The position numbers were made by a program, and so were the translations under genes. The notes beneath the pieces were generated by a model. The model saw nothing but the letters and a program-made list of their open reading frames with translations, was not told the DNA's origin and searched no databases. A stretch of 40,811 nt of DNA. Source: Bacteroidales bacterium. Lineage in GTDB: Bacteria > Bacteroidota > Bacteroidia > Bacteroidales > JAAYJT01. The stretch covers positions 1 to 40,811 of the forward strand of contig JAAYJT010000079.1 in NCBI GenBank assembly GCA_012522795.1. Reading direction: 5' to 3'. Every line of letters starts with the position of its first letter. The stretch's first letter is position 1. Below, piece by piece: positions 7,105 to 17,962 of this stretch.

Positions 7105-9033
7105 TTATGGTTTATAACCACGTTGTTTAGCCATCTCCTCAATTCGTTTCTGAAAGCTGGAGACCTTTACCGGTTTCTTTTTGTTCTCCATTATTTTTTT
7201 GCGTATCTTGTCTTCATCAATCACACGACGTATCAGAAACATCTGTGCAAAAGTTATCAGATTGGTAAGCATATAATAATAGCTTAAACCAGATGAATAG
7301 CTGTTAAAGAACCCTAGAAACATTATGGGCATCATGTAGGTCATCATTTTCATACCCGGCATCTGGGTAGAACCGGTATCCATCATTTTATTATTCACAT
7401 AGGTATAGATCAGAGTTGTAATAGCCATTAACAAGGTGAAAAGGCTCACATGATCACCATAGAAAGGAATATTAAATGGAAGATCAAGAATTGAATCATA
7501 GGTTGATAAGTCGTGCGCCCACAAGAATGACTGCTGGCGCAGTTCGATCGATGAGGGGAAGAATCTGAAGAACGCTATTAGTATCGGAAGCTGGATTAAA
7601 GTGGGAACGCAACCCGACATGGGATTCACACCCGCTTTTTTATACAATGCCATAGTAGCCTGCTGCTTTTTCATGGCATCTTCCTTTTTAGGATATTTTT
7701 TATTTATCTCCTCAATCTCGGGCTTTAGCACACGCATTCTTGCCTGTGAGATATAAGTTTTATAGGTAAGAGGAGATAAAACAATTTTCAACAAAATGGT
7801 AAGTATGAGGATTATAATTCCATAATTTAAATTAAACCCTTCAAGAAAATTGAACACCTTAATAACGGCATAACGGTTTATGCCCTGTAAAAGAAAGAAA
7901 CCCCAGCCTAAAGGAATCTGACGTTCCAGTCTTAGTTTGTATTGCCTAAGGATGCTGTATTTAGTTGGACCGAAATAAATATTAAGCGGCACTGAATATG
8001 ACTGACCAGCAGTATAAGGGATGCTTATATCAGCTTTCATGGTTTTCAGATAACGGCTGTCAGTGATATCAGTTTGTACAAACGATCTAATGTCGGCACC
8101 AAGGAAATTCTCTTTTGCTATTAGGGTAGTGGTAAAGAACTGTTGTTTGAAAGCAATCCATTTGACCCTGGTTTTCAGAGACTCTGAAGCATCTTTCGCT
8201 GATGACAATTCACCCATGTCTTCACTTGTGTAGCGATAGTGTATGGTACTTGCATTGCGTTCAGTTTTAATATTTTTTTCCTGTTGTGATAATTGATTAT
8301 GCCAGTCAAGTTCAAGATAATTTGTGTTATCGTCAATTACATTATCCATGCCCGAAAAGTTCAAATCCAGTCCGGTCATGTAATCATTGCCTGTTATAAT
8401 GTATTTAAACTCAATATAATTTTCGGTTTCCTCCTGAAAATCACCTGCATTAGCGTAGGCACGCATTCCAAACTCAAGGACATCGCTACCTTTAATCATC
8501 ATTTTAAATTCACCTGTAAGAGCAGGATCATACCAAAAAGGCTTAAAATACAGAGAATTGGTTTGAATAGTACGGTTATTGGCAAAAAAAGACAGACTAA
8601 AGTCTGAGGCATCTTTATAAATCAACTGCAGTGGAAGAGTATCCCACGACTTAAAATCCTTCAGTTCGGCAGAAACTATTCGTCCGCCTTTTGAAGAAAT
8701 ACCAAGACGAAGCAAATCACTTTCAATAGTATAGATAAGCTCCTCCCCACTTGCTGCACCTGCAAAGCTTCCAAAACGCTCAAGTAATTTCAGCTTTTCA
8801 ATATCGGTATCTTCTTCTGTTATTTCAATATCATCAGCTTGTTTCTGACTTTGTGCCTTTTGTTCAGCCTCTTTAAGACGCATTTCATCCAGTTTCTGCT
8901 GATGTACCAGCGCCAACGAATCCTGCACCCGCTTTCTTTCTTCAAGTTCTTCTTTTGAGGGTGCCATCCATATTGAATAAGCAAGCAGCAGAGCCATTAT
9001 AAGCACCAAACCAATTAAATTATCTCTTGACAT
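7105..9033 (-). CDS. yidC: Membrane protein insertase YidC
   Basis: Inserts and folds inner-membrane proteins, alone or with SecYEG. The ATG at 9033 (MSRDNLIG) is chosen because the upstream part of the open frame would start inside the -7 promoter box. The resulting protein is 642 aa. An N-terminal membrane anchor (about residues 5-23) is followed by a charged linker, a large periplasmic beta domain (to about residue 370), and the conserved C-terminal core with five membrane segments. The core shows the cytoplasmic hairpin KPEIEEINKKYPKKEDAMKKQQ and the MSGCVPTLIQLPI segment. A basic C-terminal tail is present. It lies 207 bp downstream of pyrG in the same orientation and has its own promoter. 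Confidence 0.95.
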   Translation of the reverse strand: MSRDNLIGLVLIMALLLAYSIWMAPSKEELEERKRVQDSLALVHQQKLDEMRLKEAEQKAQSQKQADDIEITEEDTDIEKLKLLERFGSFAGAASGEELIYTIESDLLRLGISSKGGRIVSAELKDFKSWDTLPLQLIYKDASDFSLSFFANNRTIQTNSLYFKPFWYDPALTGEFKMMIKGSDVLEFGMRAYANAGDFQEETENYIEFKYIITGNDYMTGLDLNFSGMDNVIDDNTNYLELDWHNQLSQQEKNIKTERNASTIHYRYTSEDMGELSSAKDASESLKTRVKWIAFKQQFFTTTLIAKENFLGADIRSFVQTDITDSRYLKTMKADISIPYTAGQSYSVPLNIYFGPTKYSILRQYKLRLERQIPLGWGFFLLQGINRYAVIKVFNFLEGFNLNYGIIILILTILLKIVLSPLTYKTYISQARMRVLKPEIEEINKKYPKKEDAMKKQQATMALYKKAGVNPMSGCVPTLIQLPILIAFFRFFPSSIELRQQSFLWAHDLSTYDSILDLPFNIPFYGDHVSLFTLLMAITTLIYTYVNNKMMDTGSTQMPGMKMMTYMMPIMFLGFFNSYSSGLSYYYMLTNLITFAQMFLIRRVIDEDKIRKKIMENKKKPVKVSSFQKRIEEMAKQRGYKP

Positions 9034-9073
9034 TGGCGGATATTTAATTTTTAAATGATCTGTTTTAAGGGCG

Positions 9074-9081
9074 CAAAGATA
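9074..9081 (-). promoter_or_regulatory. -7 element of yidC
   Basis: Minus-strand TATCTTTG, 40 bp upstream of the ATG at 9033. Its presence argues against the longer reading of yidC that begins at 9087. Confidence 0.6.
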
Positions 9082-9240
9082 GGACAATTGAACAAATCAT
9101 CAGGCTATTGATGAATTTTGAAAAAACATGAATATATATTGCTGTATAGATCAAAGTGTTGGAACCAGAAGAAACATGAGCTAAATATTGGCAAATATTC
9201 GGGGAAACAAATAAAAAATATGAGATTCCTTTCAATCGGG

Positions 9241-11207
<1,967 letters not shown>

Positions 11208-12683
11208 TTAATAATATCTGTAGCTTTTAACCTGCGATATGTGCTTAGCGAGTCTTGTCACCTGGCAGGTATATCCATATTCATTATCATACCAGGCGTA
11301 AATTACAATACTCCGCTTATCATTTGAAACCTTTGTTGCCATACTATCGTAGATACAAGCGCAGGAATCGCCGATACAATCAGTTGACACAAGTTCGTTT
11401 GAAGTTGAAAATCTGATCTGTTCAATAAGACGACCTTTCAATGATGCGCTACGCATTATTTCGTTTACTTCTTCAAGGCTGGTGTCTCTTGCAACATCAA
11501 GCATAAGAATTGCCAATGAAATGTTTGGAGTAGGCACACGTACCGCATTGGCTGTCAATTTATTGGTAAGGCTCGGAATAGCTTTGACAGCTGCAGAAGC
11601 AGCACCTGTTTCGGTAATAACCATATTAAGCGGAGCAGAACGGCCGCGGCGTGTTTTTTTATGGTAATTATCCAATAAATTCTGGTCGTTAGTATATGAA
11701 TGTACTGTTTCAAGATGCCCTTTTACAATACCGATATTGTCTTCTATAACTTTCAAAACCGGCACTACTGCATTGGTTGTACATGATGCTGCTGAAAAAA
11801 TCTTTTCACCGTTCGATCCCAGATTACATACTTCTTGATTTACTCCATATACAATGTTTGGTATGTCACCTTTTCCGGGTGCTGTCAACAAAACCATATC
11901 GGCTCCCGGGCATTTAAGATGGCGACTAAGATTAGCCCTATCGCGATAAACACCAGTATTATCTATTATCAACGCATCTTTTATACCATGTTCTTCATAA
12001 TTAAGTTCATCAGGCTGAGAAGCTGCAAGCATTTTAACCATGTGCCCGTTAATATATATCACCTGATTGTCAACATCCTCAACCACAACGCCATACATAA
12101 CACCATGAACTGAATCTTTACGTAATAAAGAAGCACGTTTTCTTATTTCTTCAGGTGAGTTTCCACGGGTAACTATTGCTCTTAATCTCAATTGATTTCC
12201 CTTACCAGAACCCTGAATTATTTCTCTAGCCAACAAACGGCCAATCCTTCCAAAACCATACAGTACAACATCTTTTGTAATTTGGCTGCGTGGTGCAACA
12301 TCAATAATATAGGAAAGCTTGCTACGCAAAAATGCTTTCATATTATTATCAAAATTTTCTTTTTCTTCAGTCCATTCCCGGTTTAAGCGTCCTATATCAA
12401 TACGTGCAGGTGCGAGGTTCAACTCAAGCATTGCTTTTGCAATCTTCAGGGAATCCTGAATTATCAGCGGTTTATTAATAATATTCTCTGCATAGGAGTG
12501 TTTATGCAAAATTGAATTTGAACCTCTGTCGAGCAATTGTCGTCTGAGAAAAATGAGTTCCACTTCTTTATCATACCATAGCTGTCCAATAATATCAATG
12601 AATTCATTGGCAGTCTTTTGATCAACAATCCAGTTTTCAAGTGTTGACTGGTAATTTTCATTGTTTTCACGTGCTTGTTTCAT
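11208..12683 (-). CDS. gap: Glyceraldehyde-3-phosphate dehydrogenase, long N-terminally extended form
   Basis: Oxidises glyceraldehyde 3-phosphate to 1,3-bisphosphoglycerate, or the reverse in gluconeogenesis. The protein is 491 aa, against about 335 for the classical enzyme. A helical N-terminal extension of some 135 residues precedes the Rossmann motif GFGRIGR (143-149). The catalytic cysteine is C301 in SAASCTTN. The partner histidine lies in the following ETVHSYTNDQ segment, and RRGRSAPLN and VRVPTPN are conserved. The ATG at 12683 is preferred to the GTG two codons upstream. Long GAPDHs of this kind are known in Bacteroidota; the job of the extension is not known to me. Cofactor preference cannot be read safely. 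The promoter is at 12747-12775. Confidence 0.92.
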   Translation of the reverse strand: MKQARENNENYQSTLENWIVDQKTANEFIDIIGQLWYDKEVELIFLRRQLLDRGSNSILHKHSYAENIINKPLIIQDSLKIAKAMLELNLAPARIDIGRLNREWTEEKENFDNNMKAFLRSKLSYIIDVAPRSQITKDVVLYGFGRIGRLLAREIIQGSGKGNQLRLRAIVTRGNSPEEIRKRASLLRKDSVHGVMYGVVVEDVDNQVIYINGHMVKMLAASQPDELNYEEHGIKDALIIDNTGVYRDRANLSRHLKCPGADMVLLTAPGKGDIPNIVYGVNQEVCNLGSNGEKIFSAASCTTNAVVPVLKVIEDNIGIVKGHLETVHSYTNDQNLLDNYHKKTRRGRSAPLNMVITETGAASAAVKAIPSLTNKLTANAVRVPTPNISLAILMLDVARDTSLEEVNEIMRSASLKGRLIEQIRFSTSNELVSTDCIGDSCACIYDSMATKVSNDKRSIVIYAWYDNEYGYTCQVTRLAKHISQVKSYRYY

Positions 12684-12746
12684 AACCACTTTTTGTTAAA
12701 GTTTATAGTTGTTTTTAATTTACAGAACACAAGATTTAAGTGGCTT

Positions 12747-12775
12747 CAAAGTTATAAAATTATTTATCTTAACAA
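12747..12775 (-). promoter_or_regulatory. Promoter of gap (-7 and -33 elements)
   Basis: Minus-strand TAACTTTG at 12747-12754, with a TTG -33 element at 12773-12775 and an 18-bp gap. The leader to the ATG at 12683 would be about 55-60 nt. Confidence 0.6.
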
Positions 12776-12822
12776 TGAAATTCTTTGATATTTGCAATTT
12801 ATTATGAACAGGAATTTTATAT

Positions 12823-13740
12823 ATCGAGTAGGTAGGGGGATTACTCCCCCGCTCTCTCGCACTACCATGCATGGTGAAAATAGTTAAGCCAGCTACGACT
12901 TTGTTCCGCTTTATCTGTCCATATGCTTGTGTGATATTGCTGTAACACAATATCACTCCCATCAAATCTCAGGTTAAGGCTCATTCTTGTTCACCTACTT
13001 CTTTTACCTGCAACGCCTTTATTGAGTGAGCTCCGCTTACGGCTTCACTCTGAACAAAAGTGCGAATAAACGCGCTGCCTATCTGGCTAAACAGGCCAGC
13101 TTAGTAAGTTATACGATTTGTATTTACATTAGTTAATGCCGATGGTTTAAATATTCAGAACAATTAAGCGAAGCGATTATACGAATTGTATTTACAAAAT
13201 AATTAAAGCTGTTTTGTAAATTACAATCGTTAATGCCGGTGGTTAAAACATTAAGAACAATTGAGCGAAGCGATAATTGGTCTGTTATATTTTGCCAATC
13301 GGTATTATATCTTGCTGTTACGCCATAAAACAAATGCTGAACTAACTGCTACTTAAGTTAAAAGATTCAGACCTTCTTCTGTGATGTTAATGCACAGAAT
13401 ACTATGTCTTCTGCTGACTTCCTGATGAATATAAAGTTCATCACTGAACTTCTCGCACTGTTGGTACCGCATCAAGACCTCTCGGGATAAAATATTAAAA
13501 TTTCTCTGCGTTCTACCTGATTTACTCAACTTGAGTTATGGTTGAATTTTAGGTGTTACCAATCCATTGTCGGTTGCCCCTCAAAGGAGTCTTATATCAG
13601 ATTTCTATGAGTAAGAACTTCAGATTTGCTAAGGATTTATTTTAGGTTCGAGTCATCCACGACACCCTTATCAATTGCTAATGTTTCCTATCAACTCGGC
13701 ACATGCAGGAACTTTCATCCTGCCAGCTTAATATCATACC
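12823..13740 (-). mobile_element. Probable degenerate group II intron lacking its reverse transcriptase gene
   Basis: Read on the minus strand, 13740 to 13342 resembles the 5' RNA part (domains I-III) of a bacterial group II intron. Familiar stretches are GGCAGGATGAAAGTTCCTGC, AATCTGATATAAG, TATCCCGAGAGGTCTTG (about 13472-13488), and GAAGTCAGCAGAAGACATAG (13402-13421), which in such introns lies shortly before the intron-encoded protein. The 3' end at 12865-12823 resembles domain VI: AGTGCGAGAGAGC, a GGGGGA/TCCCCC hairpin, then CCTACTCGAT. Between them there is no reverse transcriptase frame, only about 500 bp with direct repeats. I could not fold a complete domain V: the 3' half (CATGCATGGT) is present but no matching 5' half with an AGC triad and GAAA loop. 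It is therefore probably a dead relic. The 5' end (GTATG at 13739?) is uncertain. Identification rests on remembered motifs. Confidence 0.55.
13109..13274. repeat. Direct-repeat block inside the intron relic
   Basis: A 46-bp sequence at 13132-13177 recurs at 13229-13274 with five mismatches (offset 97 bp). Both begin GTTAATGCC and end GAGCGAAGCGAT or AAGCGAAGCGAT. A 20-bp sequence at 13109-13128 recurs at 13177-13196 with one mismatch (offset 68 bp). The block sits where the reverse transcriptase gene would be expected. No coding signal is seen. Origin unknown. Confidence 0.75.
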
Positions 13741-13752
13741 TGGCATATAAAA

Positions 13753-13779
13753 AAGACCGTTTCACAATGAAACGGTCTT
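13753..13779 (-). terminator. Intrinsic terminator of rpoD
   Basis: A perfect 11-bp stem AAGACCGTTTC/GAAACGGTCTT with a 5-base loop. On the minus strand it is followed by a run of six T. It lies 27 bp after the rpoD stop and immediately before the intron relic, which was therefore not inserted between gene and terminator. Confidence 0.88.
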
Positions 13780-13805
13780 AATAAAACCTAAAAACATAAA
13801 AATCA

Positions 13806-14669
13806 TTAACCAAGATAATACTTTAGAAGTTTACTCCTTGATGATTGTTTTAATCGCCTGATAGCTCTTTCCTTGATCTGTCTGACTCTTTCGCGGGTCA
13901 GATCAAATTTAATTCCGATCTCTTCAAGGGTAAGCCCATGATTCATACCTATTCCAAAATAAAGATACAGAACCTGTCTTTCCTTTTCTGAAAGAGTTGA
14001 TAACGAACGATGTATTTCTTTCAGCAAAGATTCTTTTATAAGAGTGTTATCAGTTCCTTCAGCATCTTCATTAACAAATACATCAATATATTTTGTATCT
14101 TCATCTTCAGCAAGAGGAGCATCCATTGAAATATAACGGGTAGAGATCTTTAAAGCAGCATCAATTTTTTGTTGCGGCACTTCCATAGCTTCAGCAATTT
14201 CTTCAGCCGAAGGCGGACGTTCAAACCGCTGCTCCAAGCGGTTTGATTCCTTTCTAATTTTACTTAATGATCCTACCTGATTAAGTGGAAGTCTTACGAT
14301 CCTGGATTGCTCGGCAAGGGCCTGAAGTATTGACTGACGTATCCACCATACAGCATAAGAGATAAATTTAAAACCTCGTGTTTCATCAAATCTTTGCGCA
14401 GCCTTAATAAGTCCTAAATTACCTTCATTAATCAAGTCGGGAAGGCTAAGACCCTGATTCTGGTACTGTTTAGCAACAGACACAACAAACCTAAGATTAG
14501 CTTTGACAAGCTTCTCCAAAGCTTCATGATCGCCAACCTTAATGCGTTGTGCAAGCAACACTTCCTGATCCGCAGTAATAAGCTCTTCGCGGCCTATTTC
14601 CTGCAAATATTTATCAAGCGAGGCCGTTTCCCGGTTTGTAATAGATTTCGTGATTTTTAACTGCCTCAT
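13806..14669 (-). CDS. rpoD: Primary RNA polymerase sigma factor (sigma-70 family, short Bacteroidota type)
   Basis: Directs RNA polymerase to the housekeeping promoters, which in this phylum are of the TTTG/TAnnTTTG kind seen throughout the window. The 287-aa protein begins [22 protein letters not shown], which fits the phylum's short sigma without region 1.1. Region 1.2 ([14 protein letters not shown]), region 2 ([48 protein letters not shown]), region 3 and region 4 ([28 protein letters not shown]) are all visible. The start at 14669 is chosen for this conserved N terminus; the open frame extends 13 codons further without similarity. Ends in an intrinsic terminator. Confidence 0.95.
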   Translation of the reverse strand: MRQLKITKSITNRETASLDKYLQEIGREELITADQEVLLAQRIKVGDHEALEKLVKANLRFVVSVAKQYQNQGLSLPDLINEGNLGLIKAAQRFDETRGFKFISYAVWWIRQSILQALAEQSRIVRLPLNQVGSLSKIRKESNRLEQRFERPPSAEEIAEAMEVPQQKIDAALKISTRYISMDAPLAEDEDTKYIDVFVNEDAEGTDNTLIKESLLKEIHRSLSTLSEKERQVLYLYFGIGMNHGLTLEEIGIKFDLTRERVRQIKERAIRRLKQSSRSKLLKYYLG

Positions 14670-14801
14670 TATTTTATATTTTTTTGTAACATATTCTATA
14701 ACAATCAAACAGGTAGTAATGTTTTAATTACAACCTTTTGACCAAAATACTAAATTATTAACTCAAACTCTAAAACAAATATTATATTTATTGTCAACAA
14801 A

Positions 14802-16289
14802 TTACATTCCGAAGCCATAATAGGCTTTCATACGGTTCGGATAAATCCCTTCGACAAGAACACCACCTTTCTTGCTTTTCAGCATTTTCTGCACATCTTG
14901 AGGAGAGCTTACCTCTTTATTATCAATTTTTGTAATAATAAAGCCTTCACGAACCCCGGCTTCGCTTAATATGCCCTTACTCAGCGATTTCACCTGGACT
15001 CCTTTGGATATTCCCAAATCAAGCATTAACTGAGATGACGGAGTTTCGAGAACTGCGCCCAGAACTTTCATAACTTCTTGTTCTTCTTTCTGAACCAGTG
15101 TAGTACTACCATCTCTGTTTCTTAATGTTACCGAAAGAGTTTTTTCCTTATTATTCCGTTTTATAGTGATCTGAACCACATCGCCCGGACGGTGAACACC
15201 AATATTTTCAAGTAATTCACTGGTGCTGTTAACGCTTATGCCGTTCACACTTAAAATAACATCGCCTTCGGTTATACCAGCATTTTTAGCAGCTCCATTG
15301 TCAGAAACACCTGCTACATAAACCCCTCTGATATCTTCAATTCCCTTTTCACTGGCAAAACTACCATCAATTTCTCTGACTGATACTCCGATAAAAGCGC
15401 GCTGAATTGTACCATAAAGCAGAAAATCTTCAACTACCTTTTTCACAATATTAACCGGAATAGCAAACGAATATCCGGTATAAGACCCAGTATTACTGGC
15501 TATTGCAGCATTAATACCAACAAGTTCACTTTTTAGGTTCACCAGTGCACCACCTGAATTTCCACGATTTACAGCAGCGTCAGTCTGAATAAATGACTCA
15601 ATTGCAGTACCTTCAGGATTTACCAGTATATTGATGTTACGCGCTTTTGCACTTACAATTCCGGCTGTAACTGTTGATGTTAGGTTAAAAGGATTTCCAA
15701 CCGCAAGCACCCACTCTCCTATCTTCAGCTCATCGGAATTGCCATAGATGATATAGGGAAGATCATTTGATTCAATTTTAATAACCGCCAGGTCAGTGGT
15801 AGGATCAGTGCCAATAATACGAGCCTCAAAAATCCGACGATCGTTCAATGTTACTTCCACTTTGTCAGCATCCTGTACCACATGGTTATTGGTAACAATA
15901 TATCCATCAGATGAAATTATAACCCCGCTTCCGGTAGCTTCAATAGGTGTATTTCTTGGATCGGAACGCCTGCCCCGATCACCGAAAAAATCATAGAAAT
16001 CAAAGAAAAAATGATCGTAAACACTGCTTTTACGTACATATTCAGTGCGAATGTGAACCACAGCATTAACAGTAAGTTCAGCAGCAACAGTAAAATTAGG
16101 AATAAGATCTGCTGAAACAGCTGAAGATGTATAATTAGCATAATGCGAAGGTAAACCATATGATCTCTCAGTAGAAACAGGCAGGGTCTCAATTTTCTGA
16201 TGCCCACGATCGCCTGAATAATATAAAACAGCAGCTCCAATCAGGCCACCTGTTATTCCAACCAGCAATAGACTAAAAAACTTTTTCAT
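14802..16289 (-). CDS. degP: Periplasmic Do-type serine protease/chaperone (DegP/HtrA family)
   Basis: Degrades or refolds damaged envelope proteins. The 495-aa protein starts with a hydrophobic signal or anchor (FFSLLLVGITGGLIGAAVLYY). The trypsin-like domain has a complete catalytic triad: H136 (TNNHVV), D166 (TDLAVIKI) and S245 (GNSGGAL). Two PDZ domains follow (about residues 290-385 and 405-490); the first has the DVILSVNG signature and the second is less typical. Length is normal for DegP/DegQ. An AGGAG stands 8 bases before the ATG, one of very few Shine-Dalgarno-like sequences in the window. It lies 132 bp upstream of rpoD in the same direction and is divergent from dapF. Confidence 0.92.
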   Translation of the reverse strand: MKKFFSLLLVGITGGLIGAAVLYYSGDRGHQKIETLPVSTERSYGLPSHYANYTSSAVSADLIPNFTVAAELTVNAVVHIRTEYVRKSSVYDHFFFDFYDFFGDRGRRSDPRNTPIEATGSGVIISSDGYIVTNNHVVQDADKVEVTLNDRRIFEARIIGTDPTTDLAVIKIESNDLPYIIYGNSDELKIGEWVLAVGNPFNLTSTVTAGIVSAKARNINILVNPEGTAIESFIQTDAAVNRGNSGGALVNLKSELVGINAAIASNTGSYTGYSFAIPVNIVKKVVEDFLLYGTIQRAFIGVSVREIDGSFASEKGIEDIRGVYVAGVSDNGAAKNAGITEGDVILSVNGISVNSTSELLENIGVHRPGDVVQITIKRNNKEKTLSVTLRNRDGSTTLVQKEEQEVMKVLGAVLETPSSQLMLDLGISKGVQVKSLSKGILSEAGVREGFIITKIDNKEVSSPQDVQKMLKSKKGGVLVEGIYPNRMKAYYGFGM

Positions 16290-16609
16290 ATCTATATCTC
16301 CTAATTATTAAGTATAACATTTTTATTGGATTTTTGTTTGCCTATATTGTTTTCAAAGCAGTATAACTATCTAATAATCAATTTATGAACCCAAATTACC
16401 TAAAGCACAAAAACCATTCCTTTTATTTAAACTGTCAGTTATGGTTTTTAATTTTATCATTAATGATTACTGAACGCAAACTAACAATATAAAGTTATAT
16501 TCAGGTGTGTTAAAAAAGGTTAACTTCAAAGCCACACAGTGTAATTTGACCTTTTTTCCTACTTTTGTTCAAAATACGACCTCGTAATATAAGAATTTTT
16601 TTTAGCATT
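16290..16609. other. 320-bp divergent intergenic region between degP and dapF
   Basis: It contains the dapF -7 element (16560-16567) and the degP ribosome-binding site (AGGAG, minus strand, about 16298-16302). No exact TAnnTTTG was found for degP, which may use another sigma factor or a weaker site. No gene or structured RNA was recognised. Confidence 0.4.
16560..16567 (+). promoter_or_regulatory. -7 element of dapF
   Basis: TACTTTTG matches TAnnTTTG 42 bp upstream of the ATG at 16610. It supports the shorter start: the longer frame would begin at 16565, inside the box. Confidence 0.6.
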
Positions 16610-17404
16610 ATGATAATTCCTTTCAGCAAATTTCACGGCACAGGAAACGATTTCATAATTATTGACAATCGAAGTGGGCAATACAGCTTAAGCTCCGAAA
16701 CGATTGAAAATCTTTGCAATCGTCATACCGGGATTGGTGCAGATGGCTTGATCATGCTGGAATTAACTGACCAGGGTAATTATTTCATGCGCTACTACAA
16801 TTCGGATGGAAAGATAGCAACAATGTGCGGAAACGGCGGGCGATGTATTGCCTCATTTGCCGTAATGTCAGGTATTACCGAGAACAGTTTTGATTTTCTT
16901 GCCGGCGATGGCTGGCACCATTCAAAGATACAAGTTCTGGAAAACGGGTTATTTTACGTTTCGCTTACAATGAACGATGTAAAGGAATATAAAAAGCTCA
17001 CTGACGGATATTATATTCATACCGGAACTCCTCATTTTGTACAATTCAGACATTACCCTGATTCTTATGATATCAATGTTGATGGCAGCAGAATAAGATA
17101 CGATGATCGTTTCAAGCCTGATGGGGTTAATGTAAATTTCATTTCTTTAAGCGATGATGTAATACAGGTTCGAACCTATGAAAAAGGAGTTGAAAACGAA
17201 ACTTTATCCTGTGGCACCGGTGTAACTGCTGCTGCTCTTGTTTCAATGCTTGAAACCGGTTCGAAAAACAAAAAACATTTGATCAGAACTAAAGGAGGAA
17301 GTTTATCAGTGGAAGCTGATTTTGACGGCAAATTATTCACAAATATAATATTACACGGACCTGCACAGTTTGTTTTTTCAGGAAAAATAAAAATAAGTTC
17401 ATGA
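16610..17404 (+). CDS. dapF: Diaminopimelate epimerase
   Basis: Converts LL- to meso-diaminopimelate for lysine and peptidoglycan synthesis. With the ATG at 16610 the protein is 264 aa, the usual size, and begins IIPFSKFHGTGNDFIIID, the family's N terminus. Both catalytic cysteines are present: C73 in MCGNGGRC and C201 in LSCGTGVTAAAL. The upstream in-frame extension has no similarity and overlaps the promoter. The stop overlaps the start of the acetyltransferase gene by four bases (ATGA), so the two are translationally coupled. It probably heads an operon that runs through mltG. Confidence 0.96.
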   Translation: MIIPFSKFHGTGNDFIIIDNRSGQYSLSSETIENLCNRHTGIGADGLIMLELTDQGNYFMRYYNSDGKIATMCGNGGRCIASFAVMSGITENSFDFLAGDGWHHSKIQVLENGLFYVSLTMNDVKEYKKLTDGYYIHTGTPHFVQFRHYPDSYDINVDGSRIRYDDRFKPDGVNVNFISLSDDVIQVRTYEKGVENETLSCGTGVTAAALVSMLETGSKNKKHLIRTKGGSLSVEADFDGKLFTNIILHGPAQFVFSGKIKISS

Positions 17405-17928
17405 TTGGAAAAAGAGTAAGCCTTAGAGCTATTGAGCCTTCGGATATTGATCTGATGTATGATCTGGAAAACGATACCTCATGGTGGCATCTGAGTAATA
17501 CTGTTGCTCCGTTTTCACGTTTTGTGCTTGAGCAATATTTTAAGCATGCACATCTTGATATTTATACGGCTAAACAGTTGCGGCTTATGATCACGACAAA
17601 TGTTGGACAAAAGGTTGAAACTGTCGGAATGATTGATCTTTTTGAGTTCGATCCCGTTAATATGAGAGCAGGAATAGGTATTCTTGTTGACAAAAAATGG
17701 CAAAACAAGGGTTATGCTTCTGAAGCGCTTGAGCTGCTCATTGAATATGGATTTAATACTCTTAACCTTCATCAACTTTATTGCAGTATAGGAGTTTATA
17801 ATGAGCCAAGTTTGAAATTATTTCAAAAACATGGTTTCAAAATCACAGGTAAAAAAGAACAATGGACTAATAAGCAAGGCACATGGGCTGATGAATATTT
17901 TCTTCAATTGATTAATCCAAAAGACTGA
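17401..17928 (+). CDS. GNAT-family N-acetyltransferase (RimJ/RimL/SpeG-like)
   Basis: A 175-aa acetyl-CoA-dependent N-acetyltransferase. It begins RVSLRAIEPSDIDLMYDLEND, typical of the RimJ/RimL group, and has the acetyl-CoA-binding motif QNKGYASEAL. The segment YCSIGVYNEPSLKLFQKHGF is the usual motif B region. SpeG (polyamine acetyltransferase) is closely related, so the substrate may be a protein N terminus, a polyamine or an antibiotic-like amine. The sequence does not decide. It is coupled to dapF by an ATGA overlap and is 34 bp ahead of mltG. Confidence 0.85.
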   Translation: MIGKRVSLRAIEPSDIDLMYDLENDTSWWHLSNTVAPFSRFVLEQYFKHAHLDIYTAKQLRLMITTNVGQKVETVGMIDLFEFDPVNMRAGIGILVDKKWQNKGYASEALELLIEYGFNTLNLHQLYCSIGVYNEPSLKLFQKHGFKITGKKEQWTNKQGTWADEYFLQLINPKD

Positions 17929-17962
17929 TTCAGTTTGTTTCAAATTAATAGCTTTTTTGCAA

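Noticed and set aside
12720-12965. An 81-codon minus-strand open frame
   Set aside because: It overlaps the gap promoter and the domain VI-like end of the intron relic. Its sequence is simply the translation of structured RNA, with no family signal.
13109-13274. Integron attC sites or gene cassettes
   Set aside because: GTTAATGCC is only loosely like an attC core. There is no paired inverse core at the right distance, no cassette gene and no integrase.
13133-13333. A 66-codon minus-strand open frame
   Set aside because: It lies across the direct repeats and has no start signal; it shows no protein-like pattern.
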